Assembly: GCF_011398355.1 (NCBI RefSeq)
Contig: NZ_AP021889.1
Span: forward strand, 1,736,001 to 1,800,000
Length of the DNA stretch: 64,000 bases
Origin: Thiosulfatimonas sediminis
Lineage (GTDB): Bacteria > Pseudomonadota > Gammaproteobacteria > Thiomicrospirales > Thiomicrospiraceae
Direction: 5' to 3'
In this document: positions 47,202-55,370 of the stretch, one piece after another
How positions within the stretch are numbered: position 1 is the first letter of the stretch
Layout: every line of letters starts with the position of its first letter
Made by a program: the position numbers and the translations under genes
The notes under the pieces: generated by a model
Databases searched by the model: none
The model's input: only the letters and a program-made list of their open reading frames with translations
Told to the model about the DNA's origin: nothing

Positions 47202-48608
47202 ATGTTAAAGAGCCTTATTAATTGGACCAAAGAGCATGATTTTTATCAGCAGCAAATCAATCTGACGCTGCTGCGATTTATGCTGATCATTGCTGTACCG
47301 GCACTAGTCGTTATTATGTCGATTTCTTTTTATAAAACCCAGTACACTTTCTCACTGATTAGCGCTCTTAGCTTTGCAGTGGTACTGTTTGCATTGCAGA
47401 TGACGCGCAATCCAGAAAATCAGCAGGTCGCCAAGAACATCGCACTGGCTGCTATGATTGTCCCCTATTTAACGACCCTTTTTTTCTTGAGTCCAAACAG
47501 CTTAGGTTTCTTGTGGATTACAATTATCCCAATTATCTTCGTCTTTTTGAACACACCCAAAGAACTCACACTCTGGGGTTTATTGCTGACATCACCACTG
47601 CTGGCAATTATCTTAATTGACTACTTTGAAGTCTCTCAAGCCAACTTAAGCTACCGACAAGGAATCAGTATCTTGTTTGGTTTTTTAATCGAATCAATCA
47701 TGTTGAGCTTTATCAAATTCGCCATATTTGACGACCAGCTGGAACTCAAATTCAAAAATCGTCAACTCGAATTTAACAAACAGCTAATTGACCAAAAAGT
47801 CCCTATTTTATCATTGGATTTAGAAGGCAAAATCACGCAGGCAAATAATGCGTTTATGGAAATCACCGGCTACCGAAAAATGGCGCTCATCGGAAAAACG
47901 TTTAACGAACTGGACATCATTAACGACAGTTTGAATGAATTTAACCTGAGCAAAATGCTAAAAAACAGAAGTTGGAATGGCGAATTGCATGGTCATCGCC
48001 GCAGTGGCGCTCAGTTCTGGATGCAAATCACGCTACGAGAAAAATACAACTCTCAATACGAAAAAACTGGCTACATGGCGATTTGTGAAGACATCACCTC
48101 TCAACAACTGCTTAAATTACACGCCAATAACGACCAACTCACCGGCGCATTAAACCGCCGTGTATTTGACCAATTTATTCAAAAAGCAGTGTTTGAGTTT
48201 CAACGATATCGCGAACCCTTTAGTCTATTAATTTGCGATATTGATCACTTTAAAAAGATTAACGATAATTTTGGTCATAATTTTGGGGATGAAGTGATCA
48301 AACAACTCCATCAAGAACTCAGTAAAATTTTGCGCTCATCCGACACCATCGCTCGCTGGGGTGGCGAAGAGTTTGCCATACTTTTACCAAAAACAGGGTT
48401 AGATATTGCTGTCGCCGTGGCCGACAAAGTTCGAGAACACATTTTGAATGCCGAGTTTGTCGGCCAATATCCGGTCACCATCAGTATTGGCGTATCAGAA
48501 TTACGCATTGAAGACAAAGCGGAAGAATGGTTTGCCCGTGCAGACAAGGCACTGTATCACGCCAAAGAATCTGGACGAAATAGGGTAAGTTTTAACGGCC
48601 AAAGCTAG
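47202..48608 (+). CDS. membrane PAS-GGDEF diguanylate cyclase
   Basis: The 468-residue protein has about six N-terminal transmembrane helices (for example FMLIIAVPALVVIMSISFY and LGFLWITIIPIIFVFLN). A PAS domain follows (ILSLDLEGKITQANNAFMEITGY). The GGDEF domain includes DQLTGALNRRVFDQF, CDIDHFKKINDNFGHNFGD and WGGEEFAILLP. GGEEF is intact and RSSD is the I-site. I take the ATG at 47202, which has GTGGA 8 bases upstream; a TTG at 47184 is the alternative. It closely matches the leftward GGDEF gene on the other side of ssrA. Confidence 0.88.
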   Translation: MLKSLINWTKEHDFYQQQINLTLLRFMLIIAVPALVVIMSISFYKTQYTFSLISALSFAVVLFALQMTRNPENQQVAKNIALAAMIVPYLTTLFFLSPNSLGFLWITIIPIIFVFLNTPKELTLWGLLLTSPLLAIILIDYFEVSQANLSYRQGISILFGFLIESIMLSFIKFAIFDDQLELKFKNRQLEFNKQLIDQKVPILSLDLEGKITQANNAFMEITGYRKMALIGKTFNELDIINDSLNEFNLSKMLKNRSWNGELHGHRRSGAQFWMQITLREKYNSQYEKTGYMAICEDITSQQLLKLHANNDQLTGALNRRVFDQFIQKAVFEFQRYREPFSLLICDIDHFKKINDNFGHNFGDEVIKQLHQELSKILRSSDTIARWGGEEFAILLPKTGLDIAVAVADKVREHILNAEFVGQYPVTISIGVSELRIEDKAEEWFARADKALYHAKESGRNRVSFNGQS

Positions 48609-48948
48609 GTTGAATTGAGTTTACCAAAACCACTACTCGCCGAATCCAAGCCCAGACAAATTAGATGAAGACAAATGAGGCAAAAACTTCATTTTAATAA
48701 ACGTAACAGAAACGTATACATTAGAACAATTGATGCGCTTACAAGGATTCCAATCCCCACCCTCTCACTCCGGAGGGCTTCATCAACCACCAAAATCACA
48801 CCAAGAGCAACACTCGATTTTTATGAAAGTTTAGGGCTACGCCGAATTGTATTTTTACTGAAAAATTTTTGAATGTTGTTTTTGGTAAAAATCAGAAAAA
48901 CTTTCAATCTCAATGCTCAAACCCTTATAATACGGGCGTTCACAAAAC
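48609..48948. other. intergenic region before tRNA-Arg
   Basis: No convincing gene is seen; a 65-codon frame at 48675 lacks any protein-like character. TATAAT at 48926-48931 followed by ACGGGCG is the likely tRNA promoter -10 with a GC-rich discriminator. Confidence 0.4.
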
Positions 48949-49023
48949 GCGCTCATGGTGAAAGGGATATCACAAGATCCTCCGGAGATCTGGTTAGAGG
49001 TTCGAGTCCTCTTGAGCGCGCCA
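48949..49023 (+). tRNA. tRNA-Arg (anticodon CCG)
   Basis: Acceptor GCGCTCA pairs with TGAGCGC. The anticodon stem AGATC/GATCT encloses loop CTCCGGA with anticodon CCG. The T arm is AGAGG-TTCGAGT-CCTCT. CCA is encoded. It reads CGG arginine codons. Confidence 0.93.
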
Positions 49024-49248
49024 TCTATTTTCCTAGCTTAACTCTCAAACTCTAATTTCCAACCTTTGACTGATTTGTGCCAACCTTGGTGTCGTCAAAA
49101 CCAAGTAAACTCGTGTATCTTTTTTCTAGTCACTGCTTTATTTCATTTGTTCAGCACTACAAGAGTTGTACATGAAGAATGGATATCTTCTTTCCTTACC
49201 CATACAAAGAATCACTCTTTGCAACGGGAATAACCATTCCAGAAGACG

Positions 49249-49300
49249 AAAAAAAGCCAGCAACCGACTCTACCATCCTTGGTCCGTATCGGTTGCTAGC
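49249..49300 (-). terminator. intrinsic terminator for the leftward HTH gene
   Basis: On the minus strand AGCAACCGA pairs with TCGGTTGCT, extended by GC pairs, and is followed by seven T, just after the gene's stop codon. Confidence 0.85.
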
Positions 49301-49306
49301 GAAATC

Positions 49307-49564
49307 TTAATATTCGTAACGCTCTTCTTTTTTGTTACTTAGATTATGAGCACTGATTGCGACAGAAGGATCAATATTAAGACCATAGGCAATCATTTCA
49401 GGCCAGACTTCTTGCAATTTCTCAATGTTGGATGATTTCATCGTACTGGTTCCGTTGAGAAAACGAAAGAAGGCACTTGGCGTGATTTGTGCCACTTCCG
49501 CAACGCGATGTTTAATAATGCCTTTCGCTTCAATATACGATTTTATTCTTTGGTTAAAATTCAT
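49307..49564 (-). CDS. small HTH protein, paralogue 1
   Basis: The 85-residue protein (start at 49564, with GGGAG 6 bases upstream) has a Cro/C1-type helix-turn-helix: RIKSYIEAKGIIKHRVAEVA then ITPSAFFRFLNGTSTMKSS. A conserved tail IEKLQEVWPEMIAYGLNIDPSV follows. It is clearly homologous to the proteins at 50007 and 50615. Proteins of this size are usually transcription regulators, but no known family name can be given. A palindrome (TATCTTAAGATA, 49712-49723) lies upstream and could be its operator. Confidence 0.75.
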   Translation of the reverse strand: MNFNQRIKSYIEAKGIIKHRVAEVAQITPSAFFRFLNGTSTMKSSNIEKLQEVWPEMIAYGLNIDPSVAISAHNLSNKKEERYEY

Positions 49565-49711
49565 TTTCATCTCCCTTTTATGTAATTCGACAACGTGCGA
49601 ATATCGAACGATTTTTAAGTCACATCTCCAAATTACACTGCTAACATGTATAAAAAAAGAGTGAAAATAATTCACTCATAACTATTACCTATATACTGTG
49701 TTTAAATGAAG

Positions 49712-49723
49712 TATCTTAAGATA
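49712..49723. promoter_or_regulatory. 12-bp palindrome, operator candidate
   Basis: TATCTTAAGATA is a perfect palindrome about 150 bases upstream of HTH paralogue 1. Function is inferred from location only. Confidence 0.35.
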
Positions 49724-49818
49724 GTTTAACTAACTACAACTTTTACCAGCGTTATATCGTTAAATGCGTAACCAAGTGGTTATTTTTACTAAATCATTAT
49801 TAAAAGTAGAGTATTAAG

Positions 49819-49869
49819 GTGTTATGAACACTTAAGGCATGCCTAATATATTCTATACTTTTGTATAGA
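49819..49869. promoter_or_regulatory. group of palindromes upstream of HTH paralogue 2
   Basis: Three inverted repeats lie close together: GTGTT-ATG-AACAC (49819-49831), GGCATGCC (49836-49843) and TCTATAC-TTTT-GTATAGA (49852-49869). The last one overlaps the expected -35 region of a promoter whose -10 would be TATAAT at 49888-49893, a typical repressor position. Confidence 0.45.
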
Positions 49870-49903
49870 CTAATTCTCTTTGCACGCTATAATGACACCG
49901 AAT

Positions 49904-49922
49904 CACAAATTATTGATGCGAC
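49904..49922 (+). repeat. direct repeat copy 1
   Basis: CACAAATTATTGATGCGAC. It recurs with two changes at 50404-50422, in both cases upstream of an HTH paralogue. Confidence 0.6.
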
Positions 49923-50006
49923 TCTTTTAGGGTCATCTGAGTAAAAAACCAAGGACAGGAATTTTCTCTGTTTCTCCCCAGCAGCGAAACTTTGTAGGTG
50001 CACAGA

Positions 50007-50240
50007 ATGCCATTGGCTAAAAGAATGCGACGCTATATGCAAATTAAGAACTTAAGTGCTCAAGAAGTGGCTGAAAAATGTGGAATTCCACTTTCAGAGT
50101 TGCAAAATTTTTTGGACGGCATTGGTGCAATTGACTCGATGCATTTTGAAACTTTGAACTCAATTTGGCCAGAATTGGTTGCCTACACCTTTAATGTTGA
50201 TGCGAGTGTTTGTACGGATTTCCCAATAACCAAGCACTAA
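50007..50240 (+). CDS. small HTH protein, paralogue 2 (divergent)
   Basis: The 77-residue protein (ATG at 50007 with TAGGTG 6 bases upstream) has KRMRRYMQIKNLSAQEVAEKCGIPLSELQNFLDG as HTH, then LNSIWPELVAYTFNVDASV. The tail motif WPE-x-V/I-A-Y/F is shared with its two neighbours, though the HTH is much diverged. Probably a DNA-binding regulator; target unknown. Confidence 0.7.
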   Translation: MPLAKRMRRYMQIKNLSAQEVAEKCGIPLSELQNFLDGIGAIDSMHFETLNSIWPELVAYTFNVDASVCTDFPITKH

Positions 50241-50614
50241 TACACTAAACGTCTATCACTTCTACCTGCTGTTTCGTGTCAAACGACACCCGATTGAATC
50301 AGCCCCACCTATAAGTACTTATACTTAACACTGAGATTCTCGCGATAATGAAAGATAATCTCCCACTTAAATCTATACCTTTGAAATCCTTAAAGATAAG
50401 AACCACAAATTATTGACGCAACAACTGAGAATGTATAAATTTTCAGCTATAATGGGTTGGATAACAGAATTAGATTAATTTTGTTAAGTGCGTTAAGGAC
50501 ATAAGTACTAAAAAACAATCTAGCAGCAATGTTAATTAACATTTTTCTAAATGCGTTTAACAATAAGTTACCATTGCAAGGTATTAGAGATAATCAAAAT
50601 AGCAGGAGCAGGAA
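50241..50614. promoter_or_regulatory. palindrome-rich region before HTH paralogue 3
   Basis: The 374 bases contain the palindromes ATAAGTACTTAT (50311-50322) and ATGTTAATTAACAT (50529-50542) and a TATAAT (50448-50453). They also hold repeat copy 2. No gene is seen. Confidence 0.45.
50404..50422 (+). repeat. direct repeat copy 2
   Basis: CACAAATTATTGACGCAAC, 17 of 19 bases identical to copy 1 at 49904. Confidence 0.6.
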
Positions 50615-50905
50615 ATGAAATTTCATGAGAGAGTGAAATTCTATATCGAATGGAAAGGCATTACGAAAAAGCGTGTGGCGGAAGTCGCTGGAATAACTCA
50701 AAGTGCCCTTTATCGATTCCTTAACGGAACCAGTACAATGAAGTCCTCACACCTACAAAAAATTAATGAAGAATGGCCAGAAATGGTTGCATTTAGTTTT
50801 GACATCAGCCCTCATATTGCGAACGAAGCACAGCGCATCAATGAACAGGATTTTCAAGCTTTTGTCGCAAAGTTAAAAGCAGTAGACGCATCTAAAACCG
50901 TGTAG
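50615..50905 (+). CDS. small HTH protein, paralogue 3
   Basis: The 96-residue protein starts MKFHERVKFYIEWKG after AGGAGCAGGAA. The HTH region KKRVAEVAGITQSALYRFLN is followed by GTSTMKSSHLQKINEEWPEM and VAFSFDISPH. It is the closest relative of paralogue 1 (RVAEVA, FLNGTSTMKSS and WPEM shared). It has an extra C-terminal tail (QDFQAFVAKLKAVDASKTV). Regulator role is inferred. Confidence 0.75.
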   Translation: MKFHERVKFYIEWKGITKKRVAEVAGITQSALYRFLNGTSTMKSSHLQKINEEWPEMVAFSFDISPHIANEAQRINEQDFQAFVAKLKAVDASKTV

Positions 50906-50946
50906 CCAACGTTTTCAATTATTATTTTGCAATGTCCCTACAATTG

Positions 50947-50980
50947 AAAAGCCGACCTCCTTTATCTTGTCGGCTTTTTT
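50947..50980. terminator. bidirectional intrinsic terminator
   Basis: AAAAGCCGAC pairs with GTCGGCTTTT around a 12-base loop, T-run on both strands. It separates HTH paralogue 3 from tatD. Confidence 0.88.
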
Positions 50981-51004
50981 ATTGATTGCCAAATGACACT
51001 GCAC

Positions 51005-51781
51005 TTATGCGAAGTTCGTAGAGAAAAGTCGATTGAAATTTTGCGTGGTGACCTTGGCGATTTCCGCTAAACCGACCCCTCTTAAATCCGCAATTTCTTG
51101 AGCAACATAATGCGTATAACCTGGTAAATTCGTTTTCCCGCGATACGGAACTGGCGCCAAGTAAGGTGAATCCGTCTCCAGCAGAATACGATCTAATGGC
51201 ACTTGCGCAGCAACCTCTTTTAAAGCCTTTGCATTTTTAAAGGTAACAATACCGGAAAACGAGATATAGAATCCTAATGCCATTGCCTGTTCAGCAATTT
51301 CCATATCTTCCACAAAACAATGCATAATCCCGCCAACCTGTTCGGCATGTTCTTCCGCAAGAATACGCAAACAGTCCGGCGTGGAATTACGCGTATGAAT
51401 CACCACCGGTTTATTAAGTTGCTTTGCAACCCGAATCTGTTGACGAAAACGCTCATGCTGCCAGTGCATATCCTCATCGTCAAAATGAAAATAGTCCAAC
51501 CCGATTTCGCCAATCGCCAACACCTTTGGGTGTGATGCTGCGGCAAGCAACTGCTCATCGGTAATTACCACATCAGGCTTTTCACAAGGATGCACGCCAA
51601 TCGCCGCATAGATTTCTTCATGCTGTTCAGCCAATTGCAAAACCTCATGCCATTTATCCGGATTTATCGCGATGCACATCATGCGCTCCACCCCGAGTTG
51701 CTTTGCCTGAGCAATCACTTCATCAATTGAACCAGCCTCTGCCGGCAAAATATTTAAATGACAGTGCGAGTCGATAATCAT
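51005..51781 (-). CDS. TatD-family metal-dependent hydrolase
   Basis: The 258-residue protein has [12 protein letters not shown] (H-x-H metal ligands), IGEIGLDYFHFDD, PVVIHTRNSTPDCL, IMHCFVEDMEIAEQAM and LETDSPYLAPVPYRGKTN. This is the TatD/YcfH deoxyribonuclease or deacylase family. Its start overlaps the end of holB. The position after holB matches ycfH of E. coli. Confidence 0.94.
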   Translation of the reverse strand: MIIDSHCHLNILPAEAGSIDEVIAQAKQLGVERMMCIAINPDKWHEVLQLAEQHEEIYAAIGVHPCEKPDVVITDEQLLAAASHPKVLAIGEIGLDYFHFDDEDMHWQHERFRQQIRVAKQLNKPVVIHTRNSTPDCLRILAEEHAEQVGGIMHCFVEDMEIAEQAMALGFYISFSGIVTFKNAKALKEVAAQVPLDRILLETDSPYLAPVPYRGKTNLPGYTHYVAQEIADLRGVGLAEIAKVTTQNFNRLFSTNFA

Positions 51782-52803
51782 AACAATCCTCTGCGTAATT
51801 TTTCATGAAACAATTTTTGTCGCATCTCGGATTTGGATTGGTCGTTTTGCTGTACCCACAAAGCCAACAAATTTTCCAAAACCAACTCTTTATTGGCGTT
51901 TCCCTGCCAAGCGTTTTTCGCTTGCAGCACTTGCTGCTGGAACTGCAACAGTTCAAGCACTGCCGCTTTGTCCTCAAGCACTGATGCCGCGTATACGATT
52001 TTACGATTCTGCATTAACGCCCAAAAATAAAAATAATCAAACACACGAAGCGGGTTCGGCCATTTCAACCAAGGCAAAATCACTTTTGAAAGCACTTTTT
52101 TATTCGATTGCGCTTGCTTTAAACCCTCTTGCCACTCGGCGTATTCTTGCACGCCCCCCTTATCAATCCAAGTCAATGCCATCAAAGGTGCGCCCCAATT
52201 TAAGCGTAACGCTCTTTTTAACAAAGCTTGATCAAACTGCGGACGCTGCTGAGCTAACCAACTTAAAGCCATGGCCAATTCCGGCGTCGAAACCGTCATT
52301 TTTTGGCATCGGCTTTTAATGGTTGCAGGCAATCTTGACTGCTGCGCACACGTTAAAATAAACAGTGTTCTCTGTGCCGGCTCTTCTAAAGTTTTAAGGA
52401 GCGCATTGAAAGCCGCAAGTTTGAGATTTTCGACCTCGGCAACGACGATAACTTTATACCCACCTTGGTGAGAGGTTTCGTTTTGTTTTTCAATCAGTTG
52501 GCGTACTTGATCCACCCCGACCGTGGTTTTATCTTCAAGCCGTTGCAGTTGGAAAAAATCTGGATGCTGACCGGAAGAAAATAATTGACAAGAAACGCAC
52601 TGACCGCAAGCCCCTTGTGAGGATGCGTGCTGACAAAGAGCTTGTTTTGCCATCTGCTCAACCATTAACTCAATGCCAATACCCTGTGCAGAAAGAAGTA
52701 AATAGGCGTGTCCCAAACGGTCTTGCAACTGCTGCCATTGCAACCAAGGAGCGCGCAACCAAGGCAGTTGTGCTAACGGATACAAGGGCGCTTCCATCAA
52801 CAA
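51778..52803 (-). CDS. holB: DNA polymerase III subunit delta prime
   Basis: The 341-residue protein is a AAA+ clamp-loader subunit: [21 protein letters not shown] at the Walker A position (degenerate, as is normal for delta'), zinc site [34 protein letters not shown] and [31 protein letters not shown] (SRC motif). It is overlapped by tmk upstream and tatD downstream. Confidence 0.93.
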   Translation of the reverse strand: MLMEAPLYPLAQLPWLRAPWLQWQQLQDRLGHAYLLLSAQGIGIELMVEQMAKQALCQHASSQGACGQCVSCQLFSSGQHPDFFQLQRLEDKTTVGVDQVRQLIEKQNETSHQGGYKVIVVAEVENLKLAAFNALLKTLEEPAQRTLFILTCAQQSRLPATIKSRCQKMTVSTPELAMALSWLAQQRPQFDQALLKRALRLNWGAPLMALTWIDKGGVQEYAEWQEGLKQAQSNKKVLSKVILPWLKWPNPLRVFDYFYFWALMQNRKIVYAASVLEDKAAVLELLQFQQQVLQAKNAWQGNANKELVLENLLALWVQQNDQSKSEMRQKLFHEKLRRGLL

Positions 52804-53432
52804 ATTAAACCCAATTTGCTCGCCAATTGCTGACGAATCTGGCTCTGTACCACCACTAAACTCTGCGCGGCATCCACAACAGCATAACGCTGCGGCGCGG
52901 CTTCAGCGCGCTCTAAGTAAGCATTCCGGACGTTTTCAAAAAACGTTTTTTGTTCTTGTTCAAAGCGATCCACGACCGCCCCTCGAGATTTGACTCGCTG
53001 CATCCCAATTGCTATCGGTAAATCAAATACCAGCGTTAAATCAGGCGCAAATCCTTGCTGCACCCAGTTTTCTATCGGCTCAATACGCGCAAACCCCATC
53101 CCGCGTGCCGCCCCCTGATAAGCGTAAGAGGCGTCGGTAAAACGATCAGAAATAACCCAAGCCCCTCGCTGCAATGCCGGTTGGATTTTTTCAAAAATAT
53201 GCTGTGCACGCGCAGCAAACATCAATAAGAGTTCGGTATCCTGATGCATTGCCGTGTTTTCTGGGTCAAGCAGTAAAGCCCGAATTTTTTCGCCAATCTC
53301 TGTGCCACCCGGTTCACGCGTGGTAACAACTTCCAAACCTTGTGCTTGTAGAAGCTCTTGAATATACGCTAAATTCGTTGATTTACCGGCGCCTTCGGAG
53401 CCTTCCAAAGTAATAAATTTACCTTGCTGCAT
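52797..53432 (-). CDS. tmk: thymidylate kinase
   Basis: The 211-residue protein has P-loop [16 protein letters not shown], the DRx-like [38 protein letters not shown] and a LID region with [16 protein letters not shown]. It makes dTDP from dTMP. Overlap with holB by 7 bases and a short gap after mltG show one operon. Confidence 0.96.
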   Translation of the reverse strand: MQQGKFITLEGSEGAGKSTNLAYIQELLQAQGLEVVTTREPGGTEIGEKIRALLLDPENTAMHQDTELLLMFAARAQHIFEKIQPALQRGAWVISDRFTDASYAYQGAARGMGFARIEPIENWVQQGFAPDLTLVFDLPIAIGMQRVKSRGAVVDRFEQEQKTFFENVRNAYLERAEAAPQRYAVVDAAQSLVVVQSQIRQQLASKLGLIC

Positions 53433-53446
53433 TGGCTAAGCCTTTG

Positions 53447-54469
53447 TTATTTATTCAAAATGTATTTTTGCACTGCGCGATTATGGGCTTCTAGCGTCTC
53501 TGAAAAAATGTGCTGACCGCCCCCTTTTGCAACAAAATACAGTGCTTTAGTTTGGTTGGGCTGCAGCACCGCTTGAATCGCCTCTCGACTCGGGTTAGCA
53601 ATCGGCGTTGGCGGCAAACCACTCATCTGGTAGGTGTTATAGGCGGTGGCGGCATTTAAATCTTTTTTGCGAATATTGCCATCATAGTCCTGTCCAATGC
53701 CATAAATGACCGTTGGATCGGTTTGCAGGCGCATCTTTTTACGCAAGCGGTTAACAAACACCCCTGCGATTTCAGCGCGTTCTGGGGCAAAACCAGTCTC
53801 TTTCTCAACAATCGAGGCCAACACTAACGCTTCTTGTGGCGATTTCAAAGGCAAGTCCGCTTGACGTTTCTCCCAAGCAGCCTGTAAAACATCATTCAAC
53901 GCCTGCTGAGCACGCAATAAAATCGTTTTATCACTGTCGCCAGCATGAAAATAGTACGTCTCAGGTAAAAAACGCCCTTCCAAATTTGCATAGGGATATT
54001 TATCAGCGATTTCTCCCGAAAGAGTAAACGCTTTTTGAAGTCCTTTTATATCCTCAAGTGACAGCTCTTTTTTCAATTTTGGTAAAGCATGAAGTTGTTG
54101 CAAAGTCTGAGCAAAGGTATGCCCAGCAATAATGGTCGCTTCATAGCGCACTGCCTCGCCTTTGATGAGAGCATCAATCAGTTCATCCACGGTAAAATTC
54201 GGTTGAATGGCAAATTCGCCTGCTTTCAAGAGATGTTGTTTTTCTTGATAGCGTAGATACCAAACAAACAACTGAGGCTTTGCTAAAAAACCCTGTTGGT
54301 GCAATAGATTGGCTATTTGTTTGGCATTGGCGCCTTTAGGCACAACCAAAACAATCGATTCGCTCTGTTTAGAAAGCGGCTGAGTAATAAAACCCTGCCA
54401 AGTTATCCAAGCCAATGCTGCTAACAATGACAGCACAATCAACCAAGTTATCAAAAAAAACTTACGCAC
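53447..54469 (-). CDS. mltG: endolytic murein transglycosylase MltG
   Basis: The 340-residue protein has one N-terminal membrane helix (FFLITWLIVLSLLAALAWI) and a YceG domain: LEGRFLPETYYFHAGD, LVLASIVEKETGFAPERAEIAGVFVNRL with the catalytic Glu, and LQTDPTVIYG followed by YNTYQMSGLPPTPIANP. It cuts nascent glycan strands and sets chain length. It is between pabC and tmk as in E. coli. Confidence 0.95.
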   Translation of the reverse strand: MRKFFLITWLIVLSLLAALAWITWQGFITQPLSKQSESIVLVVPKGANAKQIANLLHQQGFLAKPQLFVWYLRYQEKQHLLKAGEFAIQPNFTVDELIDALIKGEAVRYEATIIAGHTFAQTLQQLHALPKLKKELSLEDIKGLQKAFTLSGEIADKYPYANLEGRFLPETYYFHAGDSDKTILLRAQQALNDVLQAAWEKRQADLPLKSPQEALVLASIVEKETGFAPERAEIAGVFVNRLRKKMRLQTDPTVIYGIGQDYDGNIRKKDLNAATAYNTYQMSGLPPTPIANPSREAIQAVLQPNQTKALYFVAKGGGQHIFSETLEAHNRAVQKYILNK

Positions 54470-54472
54470 CTT

Positions 54473-55366
54473 TTATCGGCCTATTTCATTTACTAAAGAG
54501 ATTGCCGTTGCAGATTGATAATCATCAAAATACGCGCCAATTCGTGCAATATCCAACAGGGACTCGCTGGCAAAATGATGTTCACTCTGATCCGCCATGT
54601 GCAAAGCAGCAACCGGCACAATACCGCGAATTGCGTTACTCAAAAAGAGCCCATCGGCCTCCAACACTTGCGCCCATTGAACAGGTTGTTCACGCCAACG
54701 ATAACCAAGCTGCACAGAAAGCTGTTCTAACGCATAACGCACTGTGCCATGCACACCGCTTTCGTGCAACAACGGGGTAGTCAGTTCATCGCCACGTAAT
54801 AAAAACAGATTGGCTTGACTGGAGCAGATGACGTCCTGTCGAGCGTTACACATTAAACCGTCGCTAAACCCTAAATGCGCTAACTCGTTTTTGGCAAGCA
54901 CATTGTCCAAACGGTTTAAATGTTTGATACCCGCCGTTGCTGTATTCAAACTCAGCGGCGTTTGGCACTCCCACAGCGTTAGAGGAGGCGTTGCGTTCAA
55001 ATCACTCGGCGCGGCAGACCACTGTATAATTAATGTTGGCTGACTCGGTTCTGGAGGTTGATAGCCGCGTCCGCCCACCCCTCGGGTAACCATGATTTTT
55101 AGTACCAAAGAGTGAGTGTTTAGCTCACCAAGCTGGGCATAGCTGGCGCAAATTTGCTTCAATAAATCGGCGCTATCCAGTGCAGGAAAATGCAATTTTT
55201 CAGTACTTTGTTGCAAACGCCACAGATGTGCGGACCCATTTAACCAAGCCCCATTACGCACCAAAGCGGTAGTAAAAAAACCATCGCCATAGCTTAGACC
55301 ACGGTCAAAGACATTCAAGAATGACGTTTCTGATCCATTAATCCATACACGAGGCGAAGCAAGCAT
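54473..55366 (-). CDS. pabC: aminodeoxychorismate lyase
   Basis: The 297-residue PLP enzyme of fold type IV shows FDRGLSYGDGFFTTALVRNG, IMVTRGVGGRGYQPP, IKHLNRLDNVLAKNE with the PLP Lys, and FLLRGDELTTPLLHESGVHGTVR. It releases p-aminobenzoate and pyruvate for folate synthesis. It sits 3 bases from mltG and 4 bases from pabB. Confidence 0.93.
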   Translation of the reverse strand: MLASPRVWINGSETSFLNVFDRGLSYGDGFFTTALVRNGAWLNGSAHLWRLQQSTEKLHFPALDSADLLKQICASYAQLGELNTHSLVLKIMVTRGVGGRGYQPPEPSQPTLIIQWSAAPSDLNATPPLTLWECQTPLSLNTATAGIKHLNRLDNVLAKNELAHLGFSDGLMCNARQDVICSSQANLFLLRGDELTTPLLHESGVHGTVRYALEQLSVQLGYRWREQPVQWAQVLEADGLFLSNAIRGIVPVAALHMADQSEHHFASESLLDIARIGAYFDDYQSATAISLVNEIGR

Positions 55367-55370
55367 CCGC

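Noticed and set aside
48675-48872. 65-codon reading frame before tRNA-Arg
   Set aside because: No ribosome binding site, no recognisable domain, and a composition like the surrounding intergenic DNA.
49307-50905. Toxin-antitoxin or phage-defence module
   Set aside because: The three HTH proteins are regulators of similar size with no toxin, nuclease or other effector beside them.
48949-50980. Integrated genomic island at tRNA-Arg
   Set aside because: No integrase gene and no repeat of the tRNA 3' end downstream; only small HTH genes follow.
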